Shown one piece after another: positions 40,261-61,313 of a stretch of 64,000 bases of DNA. The stretch's first letter is position 1; each line of letters begins with the position of its first letter. A model generated the notes under the pieces. The model was not told the DNA's origin, did no database searches, and saw nothing but the letters and a program-made list of their open reading frames with translations. The stretch comes from Leptospira sanjuanensis. Its GTDB lineage: Bacteria; Spirochaetota; Leptospiria; Leptospirales; Leptospiraceae. The stretch covers positions 3,344,501 to 3,408,500 of the forward strand of contig NZ_JAIZBG010000001.1 of the NCBI RefSeq assembly GCF_022267325.1, written 5' to 3'. Position numbers and translations under genes: made by a program.

Positions 40261-41298
40261 TTAAGAAGCGAGATTATACACACATCGAATCGCTTTTCCC
40301 TTGCTGCTCTTCGTATGCGTGGTCGTGTTGCTCGCACCGCCGAATTGAATGACTTGCATCGTCGCGGAAGTACAACCTCCTGGAGAAAATGTCCAGTAGT
40401 ATCCGTTTACGGTCTGAGGAAATAAGGTCGTATTGATCGTCGAACCCGTGTTACCCGGACACTGATCGGAGGTGCCGCAAGAAGACCCTTGCGAAAAAGA
40501 GGAGCAGGAAATCAACGTATTCAAATTGTCGAAAGTAGGGGATCGCATCACGAACGGAAGAGAAACGAGTTCGGGAGGCGCTAACGTAGTCTGCATGTCG
40601 TAACATGCGTTTTGAAATTCGGACATACCATAAGGATCACAAGAACCGTCATCCGTACCACAAAATGCGACATCGAGATTCGCTCCGTAGTTGTCGGCCT
40701 CGCTTCCCTTTCCTTGACAATCGTTAAAACCCGGTCTCCAGACCTGGCCGTAAGAACATTTCGTCCAAATCAGTGACGAAAGAACGACCGTGCCGTTGAC
40801 TTTATCTCCGGCGGACGCACGCACAACGGTTACGGTATAATTCTGAGAATTTCCGTTTTCATCCGTGAATTTATAAATCACCGGATTCGAAAAATCCAGC
40901 GACGTGGTTCCCGAAACCTGTTGAACGCCTCCGACCTCCAATTTGGAATTTTCGGGAATCAAAAAAGTCGCCTTTAAGGAACTTACGTTAGTTGCGTTCG
41001 GGACCGCCACGGTAACGGCGGAATTCGGCTGATTCTCCGTAATCCCTCCTGCGCATTTTCCCGAAATACAAAACAACGGAAACGAAGCAGATAAGTCGAA
41101 ACCGAAAGCTTGAATTCCGTTCGCACGGGGTTGAAACACCGCGGCCAACGCGATCGCTCTCTGCTGATCGCAATTCTTACATTCTTCCTTTGTGGGAAAG
41201 AACGTTTCGGAAACCGCCTGAGAAAGAGGATTTAAAAAACAATTCGTAAAGAAGGAACAAGATAGCAAAAGAAAAACTGTACACGCGATTCTTTTCAT
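40261..41298 (-). CDS. DUF1566-like Cys-rich lipoprotein
   Basis: A 345-residue lipoprotein (SFFTNC). Residues 60-165 look like a cadherin-type sandwich (TFLIPENSKLEVGG, FTDENGNSQNYTVTVVRA), and the C-terminal half (LIWTKCSYGQVWR..., ending YYWTFSPGGCTSATMQV) resembles the DUF1566/Lcl domain. Many Cys suggest disulfides. Leptospires carry many such surface or periplasmic lipoproteins; function unknown. It is followed (leftwards) by another lipoprotein gene at an 81-base gap. Confidence 0.7.
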   Translation of the reverse strand: MKRIACTVFLLLSCSFFTNCFLNPLSQAVSETFFPTKEECKNCDQQRAIALAAVFQPRANGIQAFGFDLSASFPLFCISGKCAGGITENQPNSAVTVAVPNATNVSSLKATFLIPENSKLEVGGVQQVSGTTSLDFSNPVIYKFTDENGNSQNYTVTVVRASAGDKVNGTVVLSSLIWTKCSYGQVWRPGFNDCQGKGSEADNYGANLDVAFCGTDDGSCDPYGMSEFQNACYDMQTTLAPPELVSLPFVMRSPTFDNLNTLISCSSFSQGSSCGTSDQCPGNTGSTINTTLFPQTVNGYYWTFSPGGCTSATMQVIQFGGASNTTTHTKSSKGKAIRCVYNLAS

Positions 41299-41490
41299 TT
41301 TACAGCGTATCCAAGCATACTATATTTTATCAGAAAGATTAAGCGGCAAGTTTCCGTCCCGGACTCCGCGATTCATAGAGAGCGGTGTCATTGCGTTTTC
41401 TTCGGGACAGGTTCTTATAATTTTCCAATAGGTGCAAGTGTATACCGATCGGAAATAACTTTCAGCTAAAAAAGGGGTTCTAACGGACGC

Positions 41491-41589
41491 TTGACGAAAA
41501 AAATTTCCGATTCTTCCGTTAATGCGACAAGAACCGATTATTTAGAATTTTTGAATAAAGCAAAAGAAGGTGGAAATCCCTCGTTTTAG
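41491..41589 (+). CDS. Candidate 32-residue small ORF
   Basis: The 327-base gap 41299-41625 contains no large gene. TTG 41491 opens a frame of 32 codons ending at TAG 41589 whose product (starting TKKISDSSVNATRTDYLEF, ending KAKEGGNPSF) looks protein-like and acidic/basic balanced. AAGGGG lies 13 bases before it, rather far. Expression is not supported by anything else; listed as a candidate only. Confidence 0.25.
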   Translation: MTKKISDSSVNATRTDYLEFLNKAKEGGNPSF

Positions 41590-41625
41590 TGATCGCCGAT
41601 CGGCGTCGGAACGCGGATTCGGTTT

Positions 41626-42072
41626 CTAATCCGGCACTTCGAAGTTGAAGATTTCGGAAACATCCGGAGGGGCTTTTTTGTAGATCAACGCATCGGAACC
41701 GTCTTCGTAATAACGTTTTCGCACGTGGATTCTTTGAAAGCCGCAGGCTTCATACAAACCGATCGCGGGAAGATTGAGGGAACTCACTTCCAGGAAAAAA
41801 CTCTTTTCCCGTTCGGAATTTAAAAGATATTCCAAAAGTTTTTTCGCGATTCCCTTCTTTCGATGACGAGGATCAACGGCGACACGATAGATTTCGATCT
41901 CTTCGCCGGAGAGTTTGTAAAGAATATAACAGAGATCAGTCGCTCCGATCGCGGACGCTTCGTCAAGATGAGAATATAACATTTCCGTTGTCCAAGCGCC
42001 GCTTCCAAAACACTCGACTTCCAGGACATTGAGCCAATCCAGATCCGTTTTATTCAGAATTCTCGCTTCCAC
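41626..42072 (-). CDS. rimI: Ribosomal-protein alanine N-acetyltransferase-like GNAT
   Basis: A 148-residue GNAT enzyme: [24 protein letters not shown] contains the acetyl-CoA loop (R--GIAK-LL), and [22 protein letters not shown] with Y-----F follows the RimI pattern EV---N-A---Y---GF. RimI acetylates the N-terminus of ribosomal protein S18 in E. coli; other GNATs share the motif, so the target is inferred. The start is GTG at 42072. Confidence 0.78.
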   Translation of the reverse strand: MEARILNKTDLDWLNVLEVECFGSGAWTTEMLYSHLDEASAIGATDLCYILYKLSGEEIEIYRVAVDPRHRKKGIAKKLLEYLLNSEREKSFFLEVSSLNLPAIGLYEACGFQRIHVRKRYYEDGSDALIYKKAPPDVSEIFNFEVPD

Positions 42073-42213
42073 TTCGGAAAACCGTTCTCGTTTTTAAGTC
42101 AAATTCTAGTTGCAGAAGTCCAATATTCAATCAGGATTCAACACTTACCTTTCGGAGGAACCGGAATTTCGAAAAAAAAATTCCCGCCGAAAGAACTGAA
42201 TCAAGGAGTCTCT

Positions 42214-42561
42214 ATGAAAAAAATAGGTAAAATCGTTTATGCGGTCCCTTTCGCGATTTTCGGATTGTTCCATTTTATCTCCGGTCCGGCGATGTCCGGA
42301 ATCGTTCCTTCTTACATTCCATTTCCGATCATCTGGGTTTACATCACCGGTTTGGCATTGATTGCCGCTTCCGTTTCCATCATCACCGGAATCAAAACGC
42401 ATCTCGCGACGATTCTTCTCGCGGTGCTTTTGGGAATTTTCGTGGTATTGGTGCATCTTCCCGGTGCGGCCGCAGGCAATCAAGCGTCCACGGTTTCTCT
42501 TTTGAAGGACGTTTCGCTTTTAGGAGCCGCTCTTTTGATCGCAGGCTCGACCAAAGATTGA
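42214..42561 (+). CDS. DoxX-like membrane protein
   Basis: A 115-residue protein with four hydrophobic helices (VYAVPFAIFGLFHFISG, WVYITGLALIAASVSIITG, ATILLAVLLGIFVVLVH and LLGAALLIAG). The length and layout fit small DoxX/DUF417-type membrane proteins of unclear role. AAGGAG precedes the ATG by seven bases, and a strong terminator follows, so the gene is monocistronic. Confidence 0.7.
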   Translation: MKKIGKIVYAVPFAIFGLFHFISGPAMSGIVPSYIPFPIIWVYITGLALIAASVSIITGIKTHLATILLAVLLGIFVVLVHLPGAAAGNQASTVSLLKDVSLLGAALLIAGSTKD

Positions 42562-42575
42562 TTTTTTTCTTCATC

Positions 42576-42611
42576 AAAGCGGAGTTTCGGCTCCGCTTTT
42601 CTTCCTTTTTT
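42576..42611 (+). terminator. Rho-independent terminator
   Basis: AAAGCGGAG and CTCCGCTTT form a perfect 9-bp stem with loop TTTCGG, followed by TCTTCCTTTTTT. It lies 15 bases after the DoxX-like stop. Confidence 0.85.
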
Positions 42612-42726
42612 CCCTAAAATTCAAACCGCAGATTCGATTTCCGAAACCGCATCATTTAAGAAGATGAGAATTTTTCGTTCAACCGATATTCTCATTAGGA
42701 CTTTGTATTCGTTTCGAGGAAGTTTT

Positions 42727-43610
42727 ATGATTCAGAAAATTCTCCGCATTCTTACCCTACTTTGTTTGTTTGTGTTCGGGTTCGTCTCCTGCGAACGATC
42801 CAAAAATTTCGGATTTCAAAACCGAGGCGATCGACCTCCCACGGTCGAAGACTTGGAAGCGTGGAAGGAAAGGCTCGCGATGGAAGAAGCCGAGATCATT
42901 GAACTGGAAAAGAAAATTTCCTCGATGGCGCAGAAGACACGATCGGCGGGAGCCTTGAGTTGGAAGATCGCGCAGGGTTATATGAAGATCGGCGACTACG
43001 ATATGGGCGTGAAATTCTACAACCGCGCGCTCAAAGAAAACAACGAAGGGAAGAAGGTAGAGATCGTCGGAGCCGAACTTCATTTTTTCGAGCCCGCGAT
43101 TCCGTATTTCGAAAAAGCGCTATTGTTAAAACCGGTCGATCAACAACTTCTTTTCGAAACCGCGCTCGCATACGCGAACGCTTCGAGGGATAGGGGCTGG
43201 GAAACGACTCGAAGACAGATCGCGATCGATTTGTTTACGCACCTCGCAATCCAAGATCCGCGGGATTCGCGGTTCCCGTATCAGCTCGCGTTGATCTACT
43301 TCGATTCTTCCATGCCGGATTCCTCTTGGGAAGGCGTTTCCGCTGGCTTTCACGACCAGGACAGGGCGCTGCGCATCATCGATGATATTATAAAAAAAGA
43401 ATATAGAAACGTCCCCGCGCGTTTTGCGAAGGCGAACTTTCTTTACAGACTCGGAAAGGTCGAGGATTCCAAGGAAGAATATCTCAAGGTCAAAAAGACG
43501 ATCGAAGAACTGAACGACGCGGGTCTTGTTCGGGGCGGCCTCGAAAAGAACGACTCGTATCAGAACGTTCTGCAAAACCTGAAAAAAATCGAAAGCGCGT
43601 CCAAGGAAGA

Positions 43611-43614
<4 letters not shown>
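42727..43614 (+). CDS. TPR lipoprotein
   Basis: A 295-residue lipoprotein (signal ending VSC) with about five helix pairs of TPR type: AQGYMKIGDYDMGVKFYNRAL, PAIPYFEKALLLKPVDQQLL, YQLALIYFDSS and ARFAKANFLYRLGKVEDSKEE (each cut by eye). TPR lipoproteins are scaffolds for protein assemblies in the periplasm. ATG 42727 follows GAGGAAG. The stop overlaps the dprA start (ATGA), so the genes are coupled. Confidence 0.82.
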
Positions 43615-46062
<2,448 letters not shown>

Positions 46063-46066
46063 TTTT

Positions 46067-46837
46067 TTAAACCGAAGTGAAGGATCGCATCGATACGGAT
46101 CGATTCTGAAAACTGTGATGTATGAACCTCACTTTTTCCTCAGGTTTCATCGCTCCCAACACGTAAAAGATCGGCTCTAAATGTTCCGTGCTCGGCGCGG
46201 ATAACTTCGCGATCTCGCCCTTCTTTTGAAACTCGAGGATCGCCTTGTCGTTTCTGGATTCCAATGACTGACGTACAAACTCGTCGAACTCGATCGCCCA
46301 ATCGGACGGCACCGCGTTCATGTTGTGGAAGTCGGCGGCTCTGAGATTGTGCACGATGTTTCCGCTTCCCAAGATCAAGGTTCCTTCTTCCCGAAGAGGC
46401 TGCAGCTCGCGTCCGATCTCGTATTGTTGTTCCGGGCTCAGATTCGCGTCGATGCTCAGTTGAACCACGGGAAGATTTGCCCTTTGAAAAAGAAAATAAA
46501 GAACTCCCCAACTTCCGTGATCGATCCCCCATTCGGTCGTTGTCTGCACGTCTACGCTCTTCAGAAGATTCTTTACTCGTTGTGCAAGTTTTGGCGATCC
46601 GGAAGGACGGTATTTTACCTCGTACAACTCTTGAGGGAATCCGTAAAAGTCGTAAATTTGTTCGGGCGGATCGGAAACAGTCACATACGTTCCCCTAGTT
46701 TTCCAATGCGCGGATACGACGAGAACGTTTTTCACATCCTTAAGAGTGGAACCGAATTCTTCCAGATTTCGAGTGAAGTCAGACCGGATTACGAGGTTCA
46801 TCGGGGAACCGTGACCGAAAAATACTACGGGATTCAT
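46067..46837 (-). CDS. LigB-type extradiol dioxygenase (DODA family)
   Basis: A 256-residue enzyme: VVFFGHGSPMNLV at the start and VVSAHWKTRGTYV (metal His), TEWGIDHGSWGVLYF, and LGSGNIVHNL match the YgiD/4,5-DOPA dioxygenase family of LigB. These use Fe or Zn to open aromatic rings of catechols. The substrate in leptospires is unknown. It converges tail to tail with the HTTM gene (4-base gap). Confidence 0.88.
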   Translation of the reverse strand: MNPVVFFGHGSPMNLVIRSDFTRNLEEFGSTLKDVKNVLVVSAHWKTRGTYVTVSDPPEQIYDFYGFPQELYEVKYRPSGSPKLAQRVKNLLKSVDVQTTTEWGIDHGSWGVLYFLFQRANLPVVQLSIDANLSPEQQYEIGRELQPLREEGTLILGSGNIVHNLRAADFHNMNAVPSDWAIEFDEFVRQSLESRNDKAILEFQKKGEIAKLSAPSTEHLEPIFYVLGAMKPEEKVRFIHHSFQNRSVSMRSFTSV

Positions 46838-47121
46838 TCTTTTACTTAGACATAACCCATCCTAAAAAGAAACGTACTTTTGTCAAAATTCTCCATAACT
46901 TCCCGACCTTGATCCCGGCTTTGAAATTTTTTTCCGCGGCTCTCATGTTCGCCTTTTAAAATCCGAGATTTAATTTACGGGCTTTTCCGGCGTTCGCAGA
47001 AACCGAATATATTATTTTTTTTGAATATTCAATTTTTGCGTTATCCTTAGGAGAATCGGTCCGTTATTCGGTCATTGCTTCGGGACATAGATCCGAAAGC
47101 GATTCAAAACGGAGGCGCACA

Positions 47122-47238
47122 ATGGACTCTAATTCAAAGTTATGGCATTTTGAAGCAAATTTGCGTTCTTTACTTTGCCGGGACAAACACTTAGTCTCTT
47201 ATCGTTTTCAAACTAATCCCTTAAAGCTAAAAAAATAA
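47122..47238 (+). CDS. Candidate 38-residue small protein
   Basis: Between the dioxygenase gene and the Ig-repeat gene, ATG 47122 follows a near-perfect ribosome site (GGAGG, six bases away) and opens 38 codons to TAA 47238. The product starts [20 protein letters not shown] and is basic with one Cys. It ends 23 bases before the Ig-repeat gene start. It may be a leader peptide or a small protein translated from the long 5' region. No family known. The remainder of 46838-47121 shows nothing. Confidence 0.5.
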   Translation: MDSNSKLWHFEANLRSLLCRDKHLVSYRFQTNPLKLKK

Positions 47239-47260
47239 ACCGATTGCCGGATTTACACGA

Positions 47261-52987
<5,727 letters not shown>

Positions 52988-52988
52988 T

Positions 52989-53468
52989 ATGCGACATCGA
53001 CAAACCTTATCACTGATCGTTACCGTGCTGATTCTAATCGGTTTCGTTCTCTTCGGAGAAGAAGGAAATTCGGAACGACTCACGTTTACGAAAAACGATC
53101 GGAACGAAATGATCCGGCTCCAATCCTTCGTTCACGGAAGAATGGAATCGGGAAACAACGTTCAAAATTACGAATTTATCCTCAAACAATCGGAGAATAT
53201 GCGAGGAATCTTTCAAATCGATTCCGTAAGCTCCGATCTAAAACTCGAATTGATCAAAAAAGAATTTCCCTTCGACTCAAAGACTTCCTGTGCAAACACG
53301 AATTCAGGAAACACGTTCTCCTGCAAAATCGAAATCCAATCCCTGGAAAAAGGAAAGTATCGACTGACCGTTTTCCGGGGCACAAACAAAAAAGAATCCG
53401 ATTTCAATCTATTTGCGGGAATATTCGGAAAGGGTTATATAGATGTCGACTCAACATCCGATCGTTAA
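52989..53468 (+). CDS. Small secreted protein downstream of Ig adhesin
   Basis: A 159-residue protein with an N-terminal membrane/signal segment (LSLIVTVLILIGFVLFG) beginning two bases after the adhesin stop. The mature part (EFILKQSENMRGIFQIDS, KGKYRLTVFRGTN) resembles a PPC-like beta-sandwich, but I do not claim the family. Its 3' end overlaps the next gene by 26 bases. Co-expression with the adhesin is very likely. Confidence 0.65.
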   Translation: MRHRQTLSLIVTVLILIGFVLFGEEGNSERLTFTKNDRNEMIRLQSFVHGRMESGNNVQNYEFILKQSENMRGIFQIDSVSSDLKLELIKKEFPFDSKTSCANTNSGNTFSCKIEIQSLEKGKYRLTVFRGTNKKESDFNLFAGIFGKGYIDVDSTSDR

Positions 53469-53823
53469 AGCGGCGATCGCGTTTTTATTCATGGGAATCT
53501 TCGTCGCCTGCCAGCACGCGCGCGTCCGATTTCCGCAGGACCCGCCTAAATCCTGTTTAAATCCGTCCACGCAGAGGCAGTGTAAGGCCGCGCTGGAAGA
53601 CAGGGAACGATTGAACGCGGAACCTTCGCAGATGCACGTGATTCCTCAGTCCTTTTATTTCTGGGGAATGAGCCCGAAAAACTATCCGATAAACGCGGCC
53701 GACTATTGTACGAACGGAGTGAAGGAAGCGCATCAGTATTCGACTTTTTTCGACGCGCTCTACGAACAGCTTACGCTCGGAATCTATTCACCGAGGACTT
53801 TGGATCTGATCTGCTACAACTGA
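53443..53823 (+). CDS. Bor/Iss-like lipoprotein 1
   Basis: A 126-residue lipoprotein (signal ending FVAC). The C-terminal half follows the Bor pattern: PQSFYFWGMSPKNYPINAAD, then YCTNGVKEAH and LTLGIYSPRTLDLIC; lambda Bor has HFFFSGIGQ...VDAAKICGG...LGFITLGIYTP. Bor/Iss lipoproteins raise serum resistance in E. coli. Overlaps the upstream gene by 26 bases and is followed 7 bases later by a second copy. Confidence 0.75.
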   Translation: MSTQHPIVKAAIAFLFMGIFVACQHARVRFPQDPPKSCLNPSTQRQCKAALEDRERLNAEPSQMHVIPQSFYFWGMSPKNYPINAADYCTNGVKEAHQYSTFFDALYEQLTLGIYSPRTLDLICYN

Positions 53824-53830
53824 GAAGTAT

Positions 53831-54139
53831 ATGAGAATTTTAAAAACCATACTGTTGACGATTACGATCGGAACGGCGACGGGATGTCACAATACCACAT
53901 TACAAATCTATAATTCTCCCGGAGCGGCCTCATTTCCGGACGAAACCAAAGCGGATCAGACCTATAAACAAGGCGGCTACGCCGTGGGCTTGATCGAATC
54001 TTTCGATACTCCCGAGGTGAAATGCCAGGAAGGAAAACCGCGGATTCTCATCCAAAGAAACTTTTGGGATAACGTGATTCACTGGACGATCGGCGGAATT
54101 TACACACGAAGGACAGTGCAGGTGTTTTGTAAAAAGTAA
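53831..54139 (+). CDS. Bor/Iss-like lipoprotein 2
   Basis: A 102-residue lipoprotein (ITIGTATGC) with the same layout as its neighbour: TTLQIYNSP at the start (compare Bor TFTVQNKP), then YAVGLIESFDTPEVKC and IHWTIGGIYTRRTVQVFC. Close in size to Bor (97 residues). The pair may be an old duplication. Last gene of the adhesin operon, with a short inverted repeat (GAAATCCT / AGGATTTC at 54156-54184) after it. Confidence 0.78.
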   Translation: MRILKTILLTITIGTATGCHNTTLQIYNSPGAASFPDETKADQTYKQGGYAVGLIESFDTPEVKCQEGKPRILIQRNFWDNVIHWTIGGIYTRRTVQVFCKK

Positions 54140-54203
54140 GGCGGAGTTAAAACAGGAAATCCTCCGGCGTCGTCGAAGGATTTCGAATCTGTGAAAGTAC
54201 CGT

Positions 54204-54614
54204 TTAGACTTCTTTCGGTCCCGGATAAAAGGCAGGATTCCAAGCGACTTCCCAATAATATCCTTCGGGATCCTCGAAGTAACTCGAATATCCGCCCCAG
54301 AAAACGTCCTGTGGTCGCTTAACAATTTTTGCTCCCGCCTTTTCCGCCTTTCCGATCACTTCGTTGACTTCCTCTTTGGAATGTCCGTTGTAAGCGAGCG
54401 TAAATCCCCGAAAACCGTTTCCTTTTGCGGGAACTCCGACGTCCTCGGCGAGAGCTTCGAGCGGATACAAAGCGAACCAGGTTCCGTTTAACGTAAAGAA
54501 GGCGATATTTCCTTCGAACTTCATTTTAGGAAAACCGAGTCCTTCCTCGTAGAAGCGAACCGCTTGATCGAAGTTTTTTACGCCTAAGGTGATGATGTTG
54601 ATTCTGGGTTGCAT
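54204..54614 (-). CDS. VOC/glyoxalase-like protein
   Basis: A 136-residue vicinal-oxygen-chelate protein: INIITLGVKNFDQAVRFYEE at the start and EDPEGYYWEVAWNP at the end follow the family pattern (L-V-D---FY, then D--GY-WE). The usual metal His of glyoxalase I is not obvious at the first strand, so this is likely a non-enzymatic or different-substrate member. It is convergent with the Bor-like operon. Confidence 0.8.
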   Translation of the reverse strand: MQPRINIITLGVKNFDQAVRFYEEGLGFPKMKFEGNIAFFTLNGTWFALYPLEALAEDVGVPAKGNGFRGFTLAYNGHSKEEVNEVIGKAEKAGAKIVKRPQDVFWGGYSSYFEDPEGYYWEVAWNPAFYPGPKEV

Positions 54615-54785
54615 GGGGCCGATTTTTAATACGACAAGGAATTTAGAAAAGAATTTTCCTGTCGAAAGAGATTTCGAAACGTAGAATTTATCGATCGGGT
54701 AAAGTTCGTTTCGGGGTAAAATCCGAACAATCGGTTTCGGAGAGAATTTGAAACGGAGAACTTAGGAGAATTCGGAAAGATCTTT

Positions 54786-56114
<1,329 letters not shown>

Positions 56115-56163
56115 TAAGGCAAAATATATTTCCTCGGAAAAGATTTCAATTCTTATCGAGCGA

Positions 56164-56388
56164 CCCGTAGGAAGCGAGATAGCCAACGAGCAGCGGAGCG
56201 ATGCGAGTGGTTTCCAACGAAGGTGGAAAAGAGAGCGCCCCGTAGGAAGCGAGATAGCCAACGAGCAGCGGAGCGACGCGAGTGGTTTCCAACGAAGGTG
56301 GAAAAGAGAGCGCCCCGTAGGAAGCGAGATAGCCGGCGAGCAGCGGAGCGATGCGAGTGGTTTCCAACGAAGGTGGAAAAGAGAGCGC
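56164..56388. repeat. 75-bp tandem repeat, three copies
   Basis: Three nearly identical 75-bp units (56164-56238, 56239-56313, 56314-56388), each starting CCCGTAGGAAGCGAGATAGC and ending in AAAAGAGAGCG, with a few substitutions (AACGAG versus GGCGAG, ATGCG versus ACGCG). 75 is a multiple of three, so two frames stay open through the array, but no protein feature supports coding. It lies 50 bases upstream of the adenosine deaminase start. It could be a variable-number tandem repeat or affect expression of that gene. Confidence 0.85.
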
Positions 56389-56430
56389 CCCCGTAACTTC
56401 TGAGTCCAGAAATTCTCAATGGCGGTTACA

Positions 56431-56616
56431 ATTGGAGTTCCCACACACAGCCCGCAAGGGACGCGCAAGACTTGGTCCGATTTTGCGGTTCCTGTAGAAG
56501 AAAGAGCACGCTTTTTTTTCGACCGACGCCTCGGACCGAGCGGGACTCCGCGAGTCTGGAGCGGCCCGACCCCGCTTGCGGGGATGCGGCCGTAAGTTTT
56601 CGTATGAGTTCCTACA
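56431..56616 (+). repeat. Inverted copy of the 29.5-kb repeat cluster
   Basis: AGTTCCCACA (56436-56445) and AGTTCCTACA (56607-56616) flank a GC-rich element. Its core 56531-56561 is the reverse complement, with one mismatch, of 29535-29565. The stretch CCCGCAAG-GG near 56452 and CTTGGTCCGA near 56471 likewise mirror the 29.6-kb copy. The gap 56389-56703 otherwise holds nothing recognisable. Confidence 0.72.
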
Positions 56617-56703
56617 TTTTTCCGGATCGCCGATCGATTTACAACTCAGGAAAAATCGAAATCTGCCGAAGCTTAAAAAAGCACCGGGGGTTATGTCCGA
56701 TTT

Positions 56704-57903
<1,200 letters not shown>

Positions 57904-57915
57904 AACGGAGCGCTT

Positions 57916-58779
57916 TTAATCCAGATAACGATTGATTTCCAGCGAAAGCTCTTCCGGTTTTTCCATGTGGATGGCGTGTTTCGCATCGGGAATCAGGACG
58001 AGCTTGCTCTTCTTCAGGTAAGAATGCAGCTTCTTCGTCATCGCTACGTCCGTGATCGGATCTTCTTTGCCGGATACGATCAACGCCGGAATTTTTATAT
58101 CACCGAGTTTTTTGCCTAAAAAGATTTCCGCTTCCCGTTCAAGGGTATTGATCGTCAGAAATTGATTCGGCAGTTCGTTCCAAGATTGAATCAAAGCCTT
58201 TCTTGCAATTCTTCCCGGAAGCTCGGGAGTTTCGTAATACAACGCTTCGATCAGCTTAACGAGATCGTTTTCGTTTTTCGGAAACAGAAGTTCCTTCATC
58301 TCGTCCCGTTTGGGATGAGGAATTCCTCCGGGAGAAATCAAAACCAATTTGGAAATCCGTTTCTCCCGATCCCGCAGCGCGATATGCATCGCGATCAATG
58401 CGCCCATCGAATGTCCGCCTAACACAAGATTATCGAGGTCCAGTTTGCGAATCGCCTCGTAGATCAAATCACCGAACACGTCAACTTGATAGAGATATTT
58501 CAGAGGAGGAAGTTTGCTCTTTCCGAACCCCGGAATGTCCGGAATTAAAATACGATAATCCTGCCGCAGCTTGGGAGCGACCCTGCGAAGTCCCGTAGCC
58601 GAATCGAGCAACCCGTGGATCAACAGAATCGTCTTATTCCTGTCCGGATTCTTCTCCAAAAAATAAACGGAATTGCCCCCGATATCCGCTTTAAGATCCT
58701 CGAACCCTAGGATCTCCTTCATATATTTTTTCTTTTTCCAGTGATAGTAGCGCAGGAACAATCCGTACATCGATTTCAT
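57916..58779 (-). CDS. Alpha/beta hydrolase
   Basis: A 287-residue hydrolase: ILLIHGLLDSATGLRRVAP (oxyanion), nucleophile elbow LGGHSMGALIAM, acid in VSGKEDPITDV and His in IPDAKHAIHMEKP. It has a basic N-terminal leader (YHWKKKKYMKEILGF). The substrate cannot be told; related proteins hydrolyse lipids or esters. It converges with the aminotransferase gene (12-base gap). Confidence 0.85.
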   Translation of the reverse strand: MKSMYGLFLRYYHWKKKKYMKEILGFEDLKADIGGNSVYFLEKNPDRNKTILLIHGLLDSATGLRRVAPKLRQDYRILIPDIPGFGKSKLPPLKYLYQVDVFGDLIYEAIRKLDLDNLVLGGHSMGALIAMHIALRDREKRISKLVLISPGGIPHPKRDEMKELLFPKNENDLVKLIEALYYETPELPGRIARKALIQSWNELPNQFLTINTLEREAEIFLGKKLGDIKIPALIVSGKEDPITDVAMTKKLHSYLKKSKLVLIPDAKHAIHMEKPEELSLEINRYLD

Positions 58780-58960
58780 GATTGCATATTCTCTATGTTA
58801 AAAGTAGCAGAGTTCCGGCGAACGGGAAAAAGAGCCGGTCGATTTCAAAAATTCCATCCCTGCTCTCGCTGTAAATCCTTCCGCTTGCAAGTTTCCCGAT
58901 TTAATTCTTGCAAAGAATCGAAAGAAAGCCGAAATACAATATAGGTTTTCCCGGATCAGC

Positions 58961-61282
<2,322 letters not shown>

Positions 61283-61313
61283 ATCGGTTTTTCTGGTAAA
61301 ATAGCGTTGTCCT

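Noticed and set aside
56164..56388. CRISPR array
   Set aside because: The units are contiguous 75-bp copies without variable spacers, and no cas genes are present.
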